Assembly (NCBI GenBank): GCA_003635195.1
Contig: PYIY01000209.1
Span: forward strand, 35,373 to 99,372
Source of the DNA: Candidatus Poribacteria bacterium
GTDB taxonomy: Bacteria > Poribacteria > WGA-4E > WGA-3G
Length of the DNA stretch: 64,000 nt
Direction of reading: 5' to 3'
Part shown: positions 9,134 to 17,630 of the stretch, one piece after another
Layout: every line of letters begins with the position of its first letter
Position numbering within the stretch: the stretch's first letter is position 1
The notes under the pieces: generated by a model
What the model was told of the DNA's origin: nothing
What the model saw: only the letters and a program-made list of their open reading frames with translations
The model's database searches: none
Position numbers and translations under genes: made by a program

Positions 9134-10314
9134 TGCGAATTTTTCTAATTGTCCTTGCGATTCAGTTAGCTCGGTTGATTAAATCAATAAATCCATTCCG
9201 TATATCTGAAGGAATACTCAAGAAAAAACCCTCCCACTTCGTTTCAGGCTGCGCGTCTTTTAATTTCCTTTTCAGTTTTGCTGCCTTCCTTTTATTACTC
9301 ATAATTCTACAATCGAGTTGTTATGTATCTGGTTATAACACACTCAACAAAAATCCCACCTCACAACGGGAGAAAAAATACGCTGCTCACTTGACGTTGG
9401 AGGAAAAATATTCCGTTTACTTAGATGCTACATGGACGACAAAAGACGCTGCTGCGCTTTTAAAGGTCTTTGAAACCATGCCATTCGGTCTGAATCTACA
9501 GTTTTCCAGATGGCATATAAGCGATGATGACTTAGAAAACGGTATTAAGATTGAATCGAAAGACAAGTTAAAACTCGTTACGATTAGTAGAAATATCTTT
9601 CCAGTTGAGGCATCTGAAGAGGTTTTGTCACCGGACAAGCACTTATATTATGCTGTCGTTCAGTTTGTAACAGAGAATGGGACAAACAGATCTGTAATAG
9701 AATTAATATTGCAAACAAGGTATGGTATATCTGTACACGCTTCATTAACCGGGGTCGCCCCCAACAGAACACCAGAACGCTACTCGGCTTTTGAAAATGA
9801 TGACTTGATGCTCATTATATCAGTATTTGAAGAATTCCCTCCGGCATTACATAAAATACCGCAATTAAAGTATATAGTCCGCAGAATTGATACCGAAGAA
9901 AGAGGAATGAGTTATGCGCGGCCAGGTCGCGGTTCTATAGTGTTAGCTGAATCTATTCTCATGCGCCATGGTCCTTACAATCTTAATGATACGCGTAAAA
10001 TAATTACCCACGAAAAGGCACATTTTTTATGGGCGTATGTTTTTAATGACCAACTTAAATTGGATTGGGCGAAACTTGGGGGATGGTTCCGAGATTCAAG
10101 TGAATCCGGTTGGTCAACGACTAAAGAACGATCAGCGTTTGTAACAGCGTACGCTTATACAGAAAATCCAAATGAGGACATGGCAGAAAGTATCGGATAT
10201 TATTTCGTATATCCTGATCAACTCCGTTCCTGTTGCCCTGAGAAATATGAATTTATCCACAATCGGATTATGCTTCTGTATAGCAAACTTCATACGCCGT
10301 CTAATCTGATGTAG
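9133..10314 (+). CDS. Membrane-anchored zincin-type metallopeptidase
   Basis: 393 residues, start overlapping the previous stop by one base (TAATG), so translation is probably coupled. A hydrophobic segment spans about 42-62 and ends in a lipobox-like LQSSC, but it sits unusually far from the N-terminus. The catalytic zinc motif HEKAH (H293, E294, H297) and a downstream NEDMAESIGYYF with E352 as likely third ligand mark a gluzincin-like fold close to the anthrax lethal-factor-type peptidases. The substrate is unknown. Residues about 31-45 are encoded by a repeat shared with the gene at 44035-46458 (9234-9255), so the N-terminal tail is partly repeat-derived. Confidence 0.65.
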   Translation: MRIFLIVLAIQLARLIKSINPFRISEGILKKKPSHFVSGCASFNFLFSFAAFLLLLIILQSSCYVSGYNTLNKNPTSQREKKYAAHLTLEEKYSVYLDATWTTKDAAALLKVFETMPFGLNLQFSRWHISDDDLENGIKIESKDKLKLVTISRNIFPVEASEEVLSPDKHLYYAVVQFVTENGTNRSVIELILQTRYGISVHASLTGVAPNRTPERYSAFENDDLMLIISVFEEFPPALHKIPQLKYIVRRIDTEERGMSYARPGRGSIVLAESILMRHGPYNLNDTRKIITHEKAHFLWAYVFNDQLKLDWAKLGGWFRDSSESGWSTTKERSAFVTAYAYTENPNEDMAESIGYYFVYPDQLRSCCPEKYEFIHNRIMLLYSKLHTPSNLM

Positions 10315-10441
10315 ATTAACACAATAGGATGCCCCCAAATTGAACGGACAAGAGATGTTGTTTGCTGAAAAAGTCTTTATGTCTGTGTTTTTAGCATGTA
10401 GCGACGCGCGATGATGTCTCTCAACAAACGAAAAATTAGCG

Positions 10442-10780
10442 ATGCGTAGCACAGAACCGAGAAGACTACAAATTTACCGGGATCAAAACGGACGACAGCC
10501 TTTTACGGAATGGTTTTACGCAATTCAAGATACAAAAACGCGAACCCGAATTCGCAAACGACTGGACCGGCTTGAAGATGGAAATTTTGGCGATTGCCAA
10601 CCTGTCGGTAGTGGTGTCTCTGAATTGCGCCTCCACTTTGGTCCGGGCTATCGGATATATTTTGCTGAAATTGATAATAGACTTGTTCTTCTACTTTGTG
10701 GCGGGGATAAGTCATCACAGCAACGAGACATTGTGCATGCCAAGAATTATTGGTTGCAATACAAGGAGTCCCAACAATGA
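10442..10780 (+). CDS. RelE/HigB-type addiction-module toxin
   Basis: 112 residues of the phage-derived Gp49/HigB-like killer family (TIGR02683 type). Typical segments: QIYRDQNGRQPFTEW, a helical RIRKRLDRLEDGNFGD, the beta-sheet core GVSELRLHFGPGYRIYFAE, and the C-terminal LLLCGGDKSSQQRDIVHAKNYW. Such toxins are ribosome-dependent mRNA nucleases. Toxin-first order with an ATGA overlap into the next gene is the normal arrangement of this subclass. Confidence 0.85.
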   Translation: MRSTEPRRLQIYRDQNGRQPFTEWFYAIQDTKTRTRIRKRLDRLEDGNFGDCQPVGSGVSELRLHFGPGYRIYFAEIDNRLVLLLCGGDKSSQQRDIVHAKNYWLQYKESQQ

Positions 10781-11178
10781 CAGAACTGAGAACATGGCAC
10801 GAAATCTTAATCGCGGATCTTGCTGCCAATCGGGCGGAAGCCATTGACTATCTTGATTTGTCCCTACAAGAATACCAAATTGACGGTGACACATCCTTCT
10901 TTCTAAAAGGGATCCGCAACATCATAGAGGCACTCGGTGGGGTTACTGAAATTGCGAAGCAAACGGATACGGAACCTGAAGTCCTCTTTGAGGTGCTCTC
11001 CAGCGACAAGGTACCTTGCATTGATACGCTCAATATTATCGCTAACGCGCTGGGATGTCGGCTATCAATTGAACCGATAGCGGCTATAAGCCCAAGTCTT
11101 GAAGTTAAGGATACGGATCATCCAAGTGCACAGCGAGAGACTACGCGCGAGCGTCTTTCAGTCGCCACGGACTCATAA
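10777..11178 (+). CDS. HigA-like addiction-module antidote
   Basis: 133 residues from the ATG overlapping the toxin stop (ATGA, 10777-10780). A helix-turn-helix of the TIGR02684 family is seen around GGVTEIAKQTDTEPEVLFEVLSS and the following TLNIIANALG. It should bind and neutralise the toxin and repress the operon. The last about 30 residues (after LSIEPIAAI) are Ser/Thr/Arg rich and longer than the usual end; the paralogue at 13777-14094 lacks them. Confidence 0.8.
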   Translation: MTELRTWHEILIADLAANRAEAIDYLDLSLQEYQIDGDTSFFLKGIRNIIEALGGVTEIAKQTDTEPEVLFEVLSSDKVPCIDTLNIIANALGCRLSIEPIAAISPSLEVKDTDHPSAQRETTRERLSVATDS

Positions 11179-11222
11179 GTTTTGTGACGCAGGAAATCGG
11201 CTTATCAAAGGAAAACGATCAG

Positions 11223-13364
11223 ATGAAAAAACTATGCCTTTCAATTTTTTTAACGCTATTTCTCGGATTTCATCTGTCTTCAATAGACCTTTTAGCACAG
11301 AGTTGCACGCAATTAAGCTTGCCAGAACACGCTATAGCCAGGTTATGTATACCAAGAAATAAATACCCAGCCGATTTAGATTTTTCACCTGATGGCAAAA
11401 CTTTAGCAAGCCTAATTTATTGTTGCCCAAGGGAGATAATTCTGTGGGATGTAGAAAATAAAATAGAAAAATTAACAATCATAGTCCCCAATGATAGCTA
11501 TCATTCTATCAGATTTTCACCTGATGGTAAAACTTTTGTATGTGGTAATACACTATACGATACAACAACTGGACAACCTAAGTTAATCCTCTCTGACTCA
11601 GAAGGATATGAGAACCATGTAGTCTATTCTCCAGATGGTAAGACTTTAGCTGGGGCAGGCGTAAAAGGAATCCGTTTTTGGAATTCAACTGCAGATCCAA
11701 CCACAGATACATCTCCTCCTATAGGCATATTGCCTACAGACACATCTGCTATAGACACGTCTAAAGATGGCTTTGTAGCTACTCCTATAGCGACATCATC
11801 TGTAACAGTTCCGAGGATTAGAGGATTAAGTTATTCTCCAGACGGGCAAGAATTAGCGATAGCTTGCAGTCTTGGTGTTTGGATATATAACGCTGAATTA
11901 AATACAGAAATAACGTTATTTACACAAGACCATGGTGGCCATAGAGGTGGAGTTTTATCTGTAGCATATTCCCCTGATGGGAACACTATTGCAAGCGGTG
12001 ATAGTGCTGGTAAAATTCATTTATGGGACGCTAAATCAAGAAAACATAAACTTACACTTTCTAAACCGAAAATTTTTGGTCAATATTTAAGCCAAATCCC
12101 ATCTTTAAAATTTTCTCCAGATAGCAATGCAATTGTGAGTGGTAGTGATAGAAGTAATGGCGATCAAATGTATTTATGGGATGCAACAACTGGCGAGTAT
12201 AAATATACACTACGAGGACATACTGGAAATGTAACTTCCGTAATTTTTTCTCCAGACGGAAATACTATTGCCAGTACCAGTTCAGATAAAACTATTTTAT
12301 TATGGGATTTTACCGCCTATCCAATTGTCAGTATTTCACCAGATTCGGTCACACCTTCAACTATTGGTGAAGAATTGACATTCGACCTTAAAATTACAAA
12401 CAGTAAGGATATATCCGGGTATCAAGCCACAATAGAATTTGATCCCGAGGCATTTGAATATATAGAAACTACATACGGGGATTATTTATCTGAGGGAGTC
12501 CCCGTTCAGCCTATTTTGAATCAACATTTAGGAACAGTTAAACTTGCGTCGTTATCCTTATCAGGTATTGGAAGTAATGGAGATGGAACACTCGCTACCA
12601 TAAAATTCAAAGTAAACGCAATCAGAACTTCAAAACTGTCTTTACGAGATGTTATCTTATCTGACAATGAAGGTAATGAATCTTATGCATGGATTGATGG
12701 CGCGCAGATATTAAAAACCGCTACCACAGAAGATAGTGACTGCTCAGTCACCAATACCAAAGATGTAAATAAAGATTGTGTTGTTAATATCCAAGATTTA
12801 GTGCTTGTTGCGACTCATTTTGGAAGAGGTGGCGGAAATGTAGCGGATGTTAATTCTGATGGACGAGTGGACATCATAGACCTTGTATTAGTCGCCGGAG
12901 CCTTCGGAGATACAGCGACCGCGCCAGCAGTCTATGCAGATACACAAGCGATGATCACAACAGACGATGTGCAACAATGGTTGCGTGCGGCACATAAAGT
13001 TAATTTGCCAGATTCTATGTACCAACGAGGTATGCTGACGCTTGAACAACTGCTAACCGTATTAATCCCTAAAAACACTGCCCTTTTGCCGAACTACCCA
13101 AACCCGTTCAATCCTGAGACATGGATACCGTATCAATTAGTAGAACCTGCAGAGGTTACTGTGTTGATCTATTCTGCCAACGGTCCCTTGATTCGTACGT
13201 TGGCATTGGGACATCAACCGGCTGGTATCTATCGAAATCGAGACCGTGCAGCGTATTGGGATGGAACGAATGAAGCAGGCGAACCAGTGGCAAGTGGCGT
13301 TTATTTTTACACGCTCTTAGCAGGCGATTTCAGGGCTACCCGCAGAATGTTGGTAATAAAATAG
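11223..13364 (+). CDS. Secreted WD40-cohesin-dockerin protein with C-terminal FlgD-like domain
   Basis: 713 residues from ATG 11223, which opens a clear signal peptide (MKKLCLSIFLTLFLGFHLSS). The order is: entry motif LPEHAIARL, akin to that of the array at 18-35 kb; about six to seven WD40 blades with SPDG and LWD signatures; a cohesin-like domain (from IVSISPDSVTPSTIGEELTF to AWIDGAQIL); a dockerin-type pair of calcium-binding repeats (DVNKDCVVNIQDLVLVATHF and DVNSDGRVDIIDLVLVAGAF); and a C-terminal domain starting NYPNPFNPETWIPYQL, a FlgD-Ig/sorting-like module repeated across Poribacteria-type secreted proteins. Having cohesin and dockerin on one chain suggests self-assembly or scaffold building. 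Role unknown. Confidence 0.8.
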   Translation: MKKLCLSIFLTLFLGFHLSSIDLLAQSCTQLSLPEHAIARLCIPRNKYPADLDFSPDGKTLASLIYCCPREIILWDVENKIEKLTIIVPNDSYHSIRFSPDGKTFVCGNTLYDTTTGQPKLILSDSEGYENHVVYSPDGKTLAGAGVKGIRFWNSTADPTTDTSPPIGILPTDTSAIDTSKDGFVATPIATSSVTVPRIRGLSYSPDGQELAIACSLGVWIYNAELNTEITLFTQDHGGHRGGVLSVAYSPDGNTIASGDSAGKIHLWDAKSRKHKLTLSKPKIFGQYLSQIPSLKFSPDSNAIVSGSDRSNGDQMYLWDATTGEYKYTLRGHTGNVTSVIFSPDGNTIASTSSDKTILLWDFTAYPIVSISPDSVTPSTIGEELTFDLKITNSKDISGYQATIEFDPEAFEYIETTYGDYLSEGVPVQPILNQHLGTVKLASLSLSGIGSNGDGTLATIKFKVNAIRTSKLSLRDVILSDNEGNESYAWIDGAQILKTATTEDSDCSVTNTKDVNKDCVVNIQDLVLVATHFGRGGGNVADVNSDGRVDIIDLVLVAGAFGDTATAPAVYADTQAMITTDDVQQWLRAAHKVNLPDSMYQRGMLTLEQLLTVLIPKNTALLPNYPNPFNPETWIPYQLVEPAEVTVLIYSANGPLIRTLALGHQPAGIYRNRDRAAYWDGTNEAGEPVASGVYFYTLLAGDFRATRRMLVIK

Positions 13365-13425
13365 CGTGCGTTCAATACGGAAAATAGATAAAGATATTGA
13401 GTTCGCCGAAACAACGGCAACCCCC

Positions 13426-13454
13426 TTGAGAATTTTTCGCTTTCGGTGTATAAT
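13426..13454 (+). promoter_or_regulatory. Sigma70-like promoter of the second toxin-antitoxin locus
   Basis: TTGAGA (13426-13431), 17-base spacer, TATAAT (13449-13454). The toxin ATG is at 13461, only six bases after the -10 box, so the mRNA should be leaderless or nearly so. Confidence 0.65.
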
Positions 13455-13460
13455 TGTTTC

Positions 13461-13780
13461 ATGGATATACGGATTTACCAGGATAAAAATGGGAATGAGC
13501 CATTTGAGCAATGGCTTTCTTCAATCAGAGATAATCCAACTTGGGCGCGGATTGATAACCGTATTAAACGGGTCCGGTTAGGTTTGTTAGGCGACCATCG
13601 TTCAATAGGCGACGGTGTGTTTGAACTCCGTTTGGATTTTGGTCCTGGCTACCGGATATATTTTGGTAGAATCGGGAGTGAACATATTTGCTTCTAACAG
13701 GCGGAACTAAAAATTCGCAGCAGAGGGACATTGCGATAGCAAAACGATACTGGCAGCATTTTAAGGAATCAATACGATGA
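13461..13780 (+). pseudogene. Frameshifted RelE/HigB-type toxin
   Basis: Residues 1-78 (MDIRIYQDKNGNEPFEQWL to EHICF) align with the toxin at 10442-10780, then a stop occurs at 13695-13697. Re-reading from 13694 in the -1 frame (CTA...) restores LTGGTKNSQQRDIAIAKRYW and ends at TGA 13778-13780, overlapping the antidote ATG exactly as in the first locus. One missing base near 13692-13695 explains this. The alignment length is exact when the base is restored. A sequencing error or rare frameshifting cannot be excluded, but no classic slippery heptamer is present. Confidence 0.75.
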
Positions 13781-14094
13781 GAAAATACAAGAACTACGAA
13801 GAGGGCCTCAAGGTGCGGTTGGCAGATTCGGCGTATGCGAAAGAATATCTTACCGTAGCACTTGAGGAATATGAGGAAGATGGTAATATTGCAGCATTTT
13901 TGCTTGCAGTCAGAGATGTCGCAAACGCTCAAGGCGATTTATCAAAATTAGCAGAGCACACCCAACTGAGTCATGAGAGTCTTTACAAGGCGTTATCCGA
14001 AAATGGGACTCTGCAATTTGACACAATTGGTCCAATTCTGCGTAGACTCGGTTTTAAGTTTTCAATAGAGTCACTTGAGAACAGCCCACAATGA
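13777..14094 (+). CDS. HigA-like antidote of the second locus
   Basis: 105 residues, start overlapping the frameshifted toxin's stop (ATGA). Matches the antidote at 10777-11178: AKEYLTVALEEYEEDGNIAAFLLAVRDVANAQGDLSKLAEHTQLSHESLYKALS with a Cro-like helix-turn-helix. It may now persist without an active toxin, possibly protecting against related toxins. Confidence 0.8.
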   Translation: MRKYKNYEEGLKVRLADSAYAKEYLTVALEEYEEDGNIAAFLLAVRDVANAQGDLSKLAEHTQLSHESLYKALSENGTLQFDTIGPILRRLGFKFSIESLENSPQ

Positions 14095-14131
14095 TTTGCG
14101 TGTGGCTCATAATTTTCAGATGGAAATACGC

Positions 14132-15172
14132 ATGAACACATCAAAACAACTTTCACGTCGAACATTCTTACGTGGTCTGGGTGTCAGTGCCGTTCTACCG
14201 GTACTCAACCCCTTGACAACTCTGGCAGATATTCCCTCAAAAGAGGGACCAATTACCCGTTATCCTGACCCAGCGGTTGAAGTTATTGACCCACGCTTCG
14301 CAAAATACAAGATTGGCAACGCTGTTGTAGAAAGGTTATGGACAGGGGCGCGTTGGTCCGAAGGACCCGTCTGGTTCGGTGATGGCGGGTACCTCCTCTG
14401 GAGCGATATTCCGAACAACCGTATACTGAAATGGCAGGAAGCCACAGGTAAAGTGAGTGTCTACCGAAAACCCTCTAACCATACCAACGGACACACCCGC
14501 GACCGGCAAGGCAGACTCATCAGTTGTGAACACGGCACCCGACGCGTCACACGCACCGAATACGACGGAACGGTTACCGTCCTGATTGACAACTTTGAAG
14601 GAAAACGGTTCAATGCACCGAACGATGTGGTCGTCCATCCGGATGGACATATCTGGTTTACGGATCCCGGATACGGTATCATGTTTAACTACGAGGGGCA
14701 TAAAGCCCCGTTTGAACTGCCGACTTCTGTCTATCGCCTCAATCCGGGCACCGGGAAAGCAACTATTGTTACGGAAGAGCTCGAAAAACCCAACGGCATC
14801 TGCTTTTCGCCTGACTACGAAAAACTCTATATCGCTGACACAGGAACACCAAAAAATATCGTTGCCTTCGATGTCGTAGGCGGTGAGCAACTGAATAACA
14901 AACAGGTATTCGCTGAGATGGCACCCGGTGCCGCTGATGGTCTCCGGTGTGATACTGATGGCAATGTTTGGGCAGGCACAGGTTGGGTCGGTGAAGGCTA
15001 CGACGGCGTACACATCTTCGCACCGGACGGCACACTTATCGGTAAAATTCATCTTCCTGAGATCTGTTCCAACATCTGTTTCGGCGGCGTGAAGCGGAAC
15101 AGGCTTTTTATGACAGGTAGCCAATCCCTCTATTCAGTTTACGTTGAAGCACAAGGCGCACCGTACTTTTAA
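14132..15172 (+). CDS. Tat-exported SMP-30/gluconolactonase-like protein
   Basis: About 346 residues from ATG 14132, which begins MNTSKQLSRRTFLRGLG, a twin-arginine signal. The remainder is a six-bladed SMP-30/LRE-like propeller: WTGARWSEGPVWF, WSDIPNNRILKW, NDVVVHPDGHIWFTDPGYG, KPNGICFSPD, ADGLRCDTDGNVW. These proteins hydrolyse lactones with a bound divalent metal; E, N and D in the quoted motifs sit at the usual metal positions. The signal peptide is almost identical to that of the DUF1552 protein just downstream, hinting at duplication of the export segment or conversion. Confidence 0.85.
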   Translation: MNTSKQLSRRTFLRGLGVSAVLPVLNPLTTLADIPSKEGPITRYPDPAVEVIDPRFAKYKIGNAVVERLWTGARWSEGPVWFGDGGYLLWSDIPNNRILKWQEATGKVSVYRKPSNHTNGHTRDRQGRLISCEHGTRRVTRTEYDGTVTVLIDNFEGKRFNAPNDVVVHPDGHIWFTDPGYGIMFNYEGHKAPFELPTSVYRLNPGTGKATIVTEELEKPNGICFSPDYEKLYIADTGTPKNIVAFDVVGGEQLNNKQVFAEMAPGAADGLRCDTDGNVWAGTGWVGEGYDGVHIFAPDGTLIGKIHLPEICSNICFGGVKRNRLFMTGSQSLYSVYVEAQGAPYF

Positions 15173-15189
15173 ACGCGCGCCATAAACAC

Positions 15190-15218
15190 TTGACAAGTCA
15201 AACAAAATAAGGTATAAT
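15190..15218 (+). promoter_or_regulatory. Consensus sigma70 promoter of the DUF1552 gene
   Basis: TTGACA (15190-15195), 17-base spacer, TATAAT (15213-15218), perfect in both boxes. The leader to the ATG at 15320 would be about 95 bases. Confidence 0.75.
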
Positions 15219-15319
15219 TGTGTTATAGTCGTTATGAACCAAGAAATCATAAAGTGACAGCAGAGGCTTTTGGCAAGTTGCTTACTGCTTTCACTATGGG
15301 AGTTGGCGAAGGAATAATT

Positions 15320-16663
15320 ATGAACACTTCAAAGCAACTTTCACGTCGAACATTTCTACAGGGTTTAGGGGTCACCATTGCGCTACCGTGGTTAGAAGTG
15401 ATGGGACCTGTTACATCGTGGGCAGCAGCGTCTACAGGCGCGACACAGACAGTCCCCAACCGGATGGCGTTCCTCTATGTGCCTAACGGAAAGATTATGG
15501 AGGATTGGACCCCGAAACAGGTAGGCACTGACTATGAACTCACAGAAATCCTGAAACCTTTGGAGAACGTGAAGGATAAAACGCTGGTACTCAGCGGTTT
15601 AACCGCGGATAAGGCACGCGCCAACGGCGACGGCGGCGGTGATCACGCCCGAGCGATGGCAGCCTTCCTGACAGGCACGCAACCCCGTAAAACCGACGGT
15701 GCTGACATTCACGCAGGGATTTCTGTTGACCAAGCCGCAGCATCACACATCGGTACACAGACCCGCCTACCGTCACTGGAACTCGGTATTGATCCCGGCT
15801 ATAGATCAGGAAATTGCGACTCCGGCTATAGCTGCGTCTACTCTGCAACGCTGTCATGGCGTTCCGCAACGCAGCCGCTTCCGAAAGAGGTGAACCCGAA
15901 ACTCGCCTTTGAACGCCTGTTCTCTACGATGCCAAATGCCCAACGCGTCGAGCGCGATCAACAACGAAAAAGTATTCTCGACTTTGTCATGCAGGACTCA
16001 AAGGATTTAATCCGTCAAGTCAGCGGAAACGATGTGCGTAAACTCGATGAGTACTTCTCCGCTATTCGGGATATTGAGCTGCGAATTGACGCAGCCGAAA
16101 AGTTCCCAGCGATCGAAAGCCCAGATTATAACGCGCCGGAGGAGATTCCCAAAGACTTCCAAGAACACGTCCGACTCATGACAGACCTGATTGTTCTCGC
16201 CTTCCAGACAGACGTGACCCGTGTCGTAACTTTCACGTTAGCAAACGAAGGGAGCAATAAGACATATCCGGCTGTCAATGTCACTGAAGGGCATCACTAT
16301 TTGTCACACCACCAAGGTGACGAGAAGAAGGTGGCGAAAATCCGTAAAATCGATATCTTCCACATGCAGCAGTTGGCATACTTCTTGGAAAAACTGGACG
16401 CAACTGCTGAAGGGGACAGTTCCCTGTTAGACCATTCAATGATTTTGTATGGCAGTGGAAACGCAGACGGTAATCGACACAGCCACCACGATCTCCCGAT
16501 TCTGCTCGCAGGCAACGGTTGTGGCACACTTAAAAGCGGTCGCCATATCCGTTATCCAAAAGAGACACCGCTTAATAATCTCTGGCTGTCGATGCTCAAC
16601 CGTATGGATGTCAATTTGGCAAAATTAGGTGATAGCACTGGTAGTTTGCCAGACCTTTCCTAA
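15320..16663 (+). CDS. Tat-exported DUF1552 protein
   Basis: 447 residues. The ATG at 15320 is preceded by AAGGA and opens a Tat signal (MNTSKQLSRRTFLQGLG). DUF1552 signatures: PNRMAFLYVPNGKIMEDWTP, KTLVLSGL, GGDHARAMAAFLTG, and the C-terminal LDHSMILYGSGNADGNRHSHHDLPILLAG. The fold is alkaline-phosphatase/sulfatase-like, and the family typically neighbours DUF1592 cytochrome-like proteins, so it probably works with the protein at 6674-9133. The reaction is not known. Confidence 0.85.
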   Translation: MNTSKQLSRRTFLQGLGVTIALPWLEVMGPVTSWAAASTGATQTVPNRMAFLYVPNGKIMEDWTPKQVGTDYELTEILKPLENVKDKTLVLSGLTADKARANGDGGGDHARAMAAFLTGTQPRKTDGADIHAGISVDQAAASHIGTQTRLPSLELGIDPGYRSGNCDSGYSCVYSATLSWRSATQPLPKEVNPKLAFERLFSTMPNAQRVERDQQRKSILDFVMQDSKDLIRQVSGNDVRKLDEYFSAIRDIELRIDAAEKFPAIESPDYNAPEEIPKDFQEHVRLMTDLIVLAFQTDVTRVVTFTLANEGSNKTYPAVNVTEGHHYLSHHQGDEKKVAKIRKIDIFHMQQLAYFLEKLDATAEGDSSLLDHSMILYGSGNADGNRHSHHDLPILLAGNGCGTLKSGRHIRYPKETPLNNLWLSMLNRMDVNLAKLGDSTGSLPDLS

Positions 16664-16688
16664 AGCCACGAATTCCATAATACTTGCT

Positions 16689-16719
16689 GGCGAGGGTTCC
16701 CAACCTCGCCATTTTTTTT
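16689..16719 (+). terminator. Rho-independent terminator after the DUF1552 gene
   Basis: Stem GGCGAGG (16689-16695) / CCTCGCC (16704-16710) followed by eight T. Confidence 0.85.
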
Positions 16720-17630
16720 GTCCCGTCTTTACCATAGGTGTCAATTTTAGAAAAACAACCCTCGTGGCCCCAAGACCGGTAGGGTTTTTGCTTGGGTGTT
16801 TCTTCACGGTTTCTAACCGCACCATAAGTGTCAATTTTAGAAAAAACAACCGCTTGGTTACTCAGGTCCGGTAGGTTCGGTTTCCTAACCGAACCGGATC
16901 CTACGCGGAAACCTTGAAGACTTCAGAAACATCTTCAGTCCCGTAGGGACGGCATCTGTGTAGAAATGTGCTCCGCCAAGAACCAAGCCCCGTAGGGGCG
17001 GCATTTGTAGAAAGACTCCTACAAAATACCGTGAAAAAATCCCTAAATTGACACCTATGGTGCGGTTTCATGAAGATTAATTTATTAATTCGGTAATTTC
17101 CTGGCGATGCCCGGTGCGGTTCCAAACCGCACCTACCGGGCCTGGGGAAAATGTAGAATTACCGATTTATTTTTTTAAACTTCATCTAACCGCACCGGAT
17201 CTTACGGCCTGGGGGACCGCTAAATTGACACTTATGGCGCAGTTCCAAATCGCACCTAATGTCCGCCCAAATTTATCATATTGTGAATTTTTATCAAGTT
17301 GAATTCGCGCCAAATTTTCTATTCCTCACCAACATTTTCCCAACGACCAACCTCAGATAACCAAGACCTGATGCTTTTGTTTCCAATGGAAGCGATACAC
17401 CTTTCACCCAAGATCTCAGCGTCGCATTTTCGGAGTTTATAGGCTGTAAACCCACATAATACCTACATTTTTAAGCAAATATCATTACTTAGGAAAAACA
17501 TAAATGATAATGGGTTTCATTATCAATAACCATAAATTGTCTAATCTTTGGGTGAGGTGAACGGTTTCCTAAATTCCACCTGATTCCACCTACCGATGAT
17601 TAATAGATAATCGCGGACTGCTGATTGCCA
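16720..17630. repeat. Composite dispersed repeat, copy 1
   Basis: This gap of over 900 bases has no credible gene. Modules in order: two TGTCAATTTTAG boxes (about 16738 and 16829), a hairpin GGTTCGGTT/AACCGAACC (16874-16882 with 16887-16895), a TACGCGGAAACCTTGAA box, the palindrome GTCCCGTAGGGAC (16938-16950), a second GCCCCGTAGGGGCG palindrome (about 16987-17000), and CCCTAAATTGACACC (about 17041). The same modules recur in the same order at 46610-46945. From 17100 to 17250 are more CCGCACC...CCGGGCCTGG pieces. The last 350 bases show nothing I can name. Confidence 0.75.

Noticed and set aside
13461..13780. Programmed -1 frameshift in the second toxin
   Set aside because: No slippery heptamer or downstream pseudoknot seen at 13688-13700; a simple base loss is a better explanation.
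14336..15124. 262-residue minus-strand ORF
   Set aside because: Fully antisense to the SMP-30 gene, whose motifs are clear; the ORF shows no family pattern.
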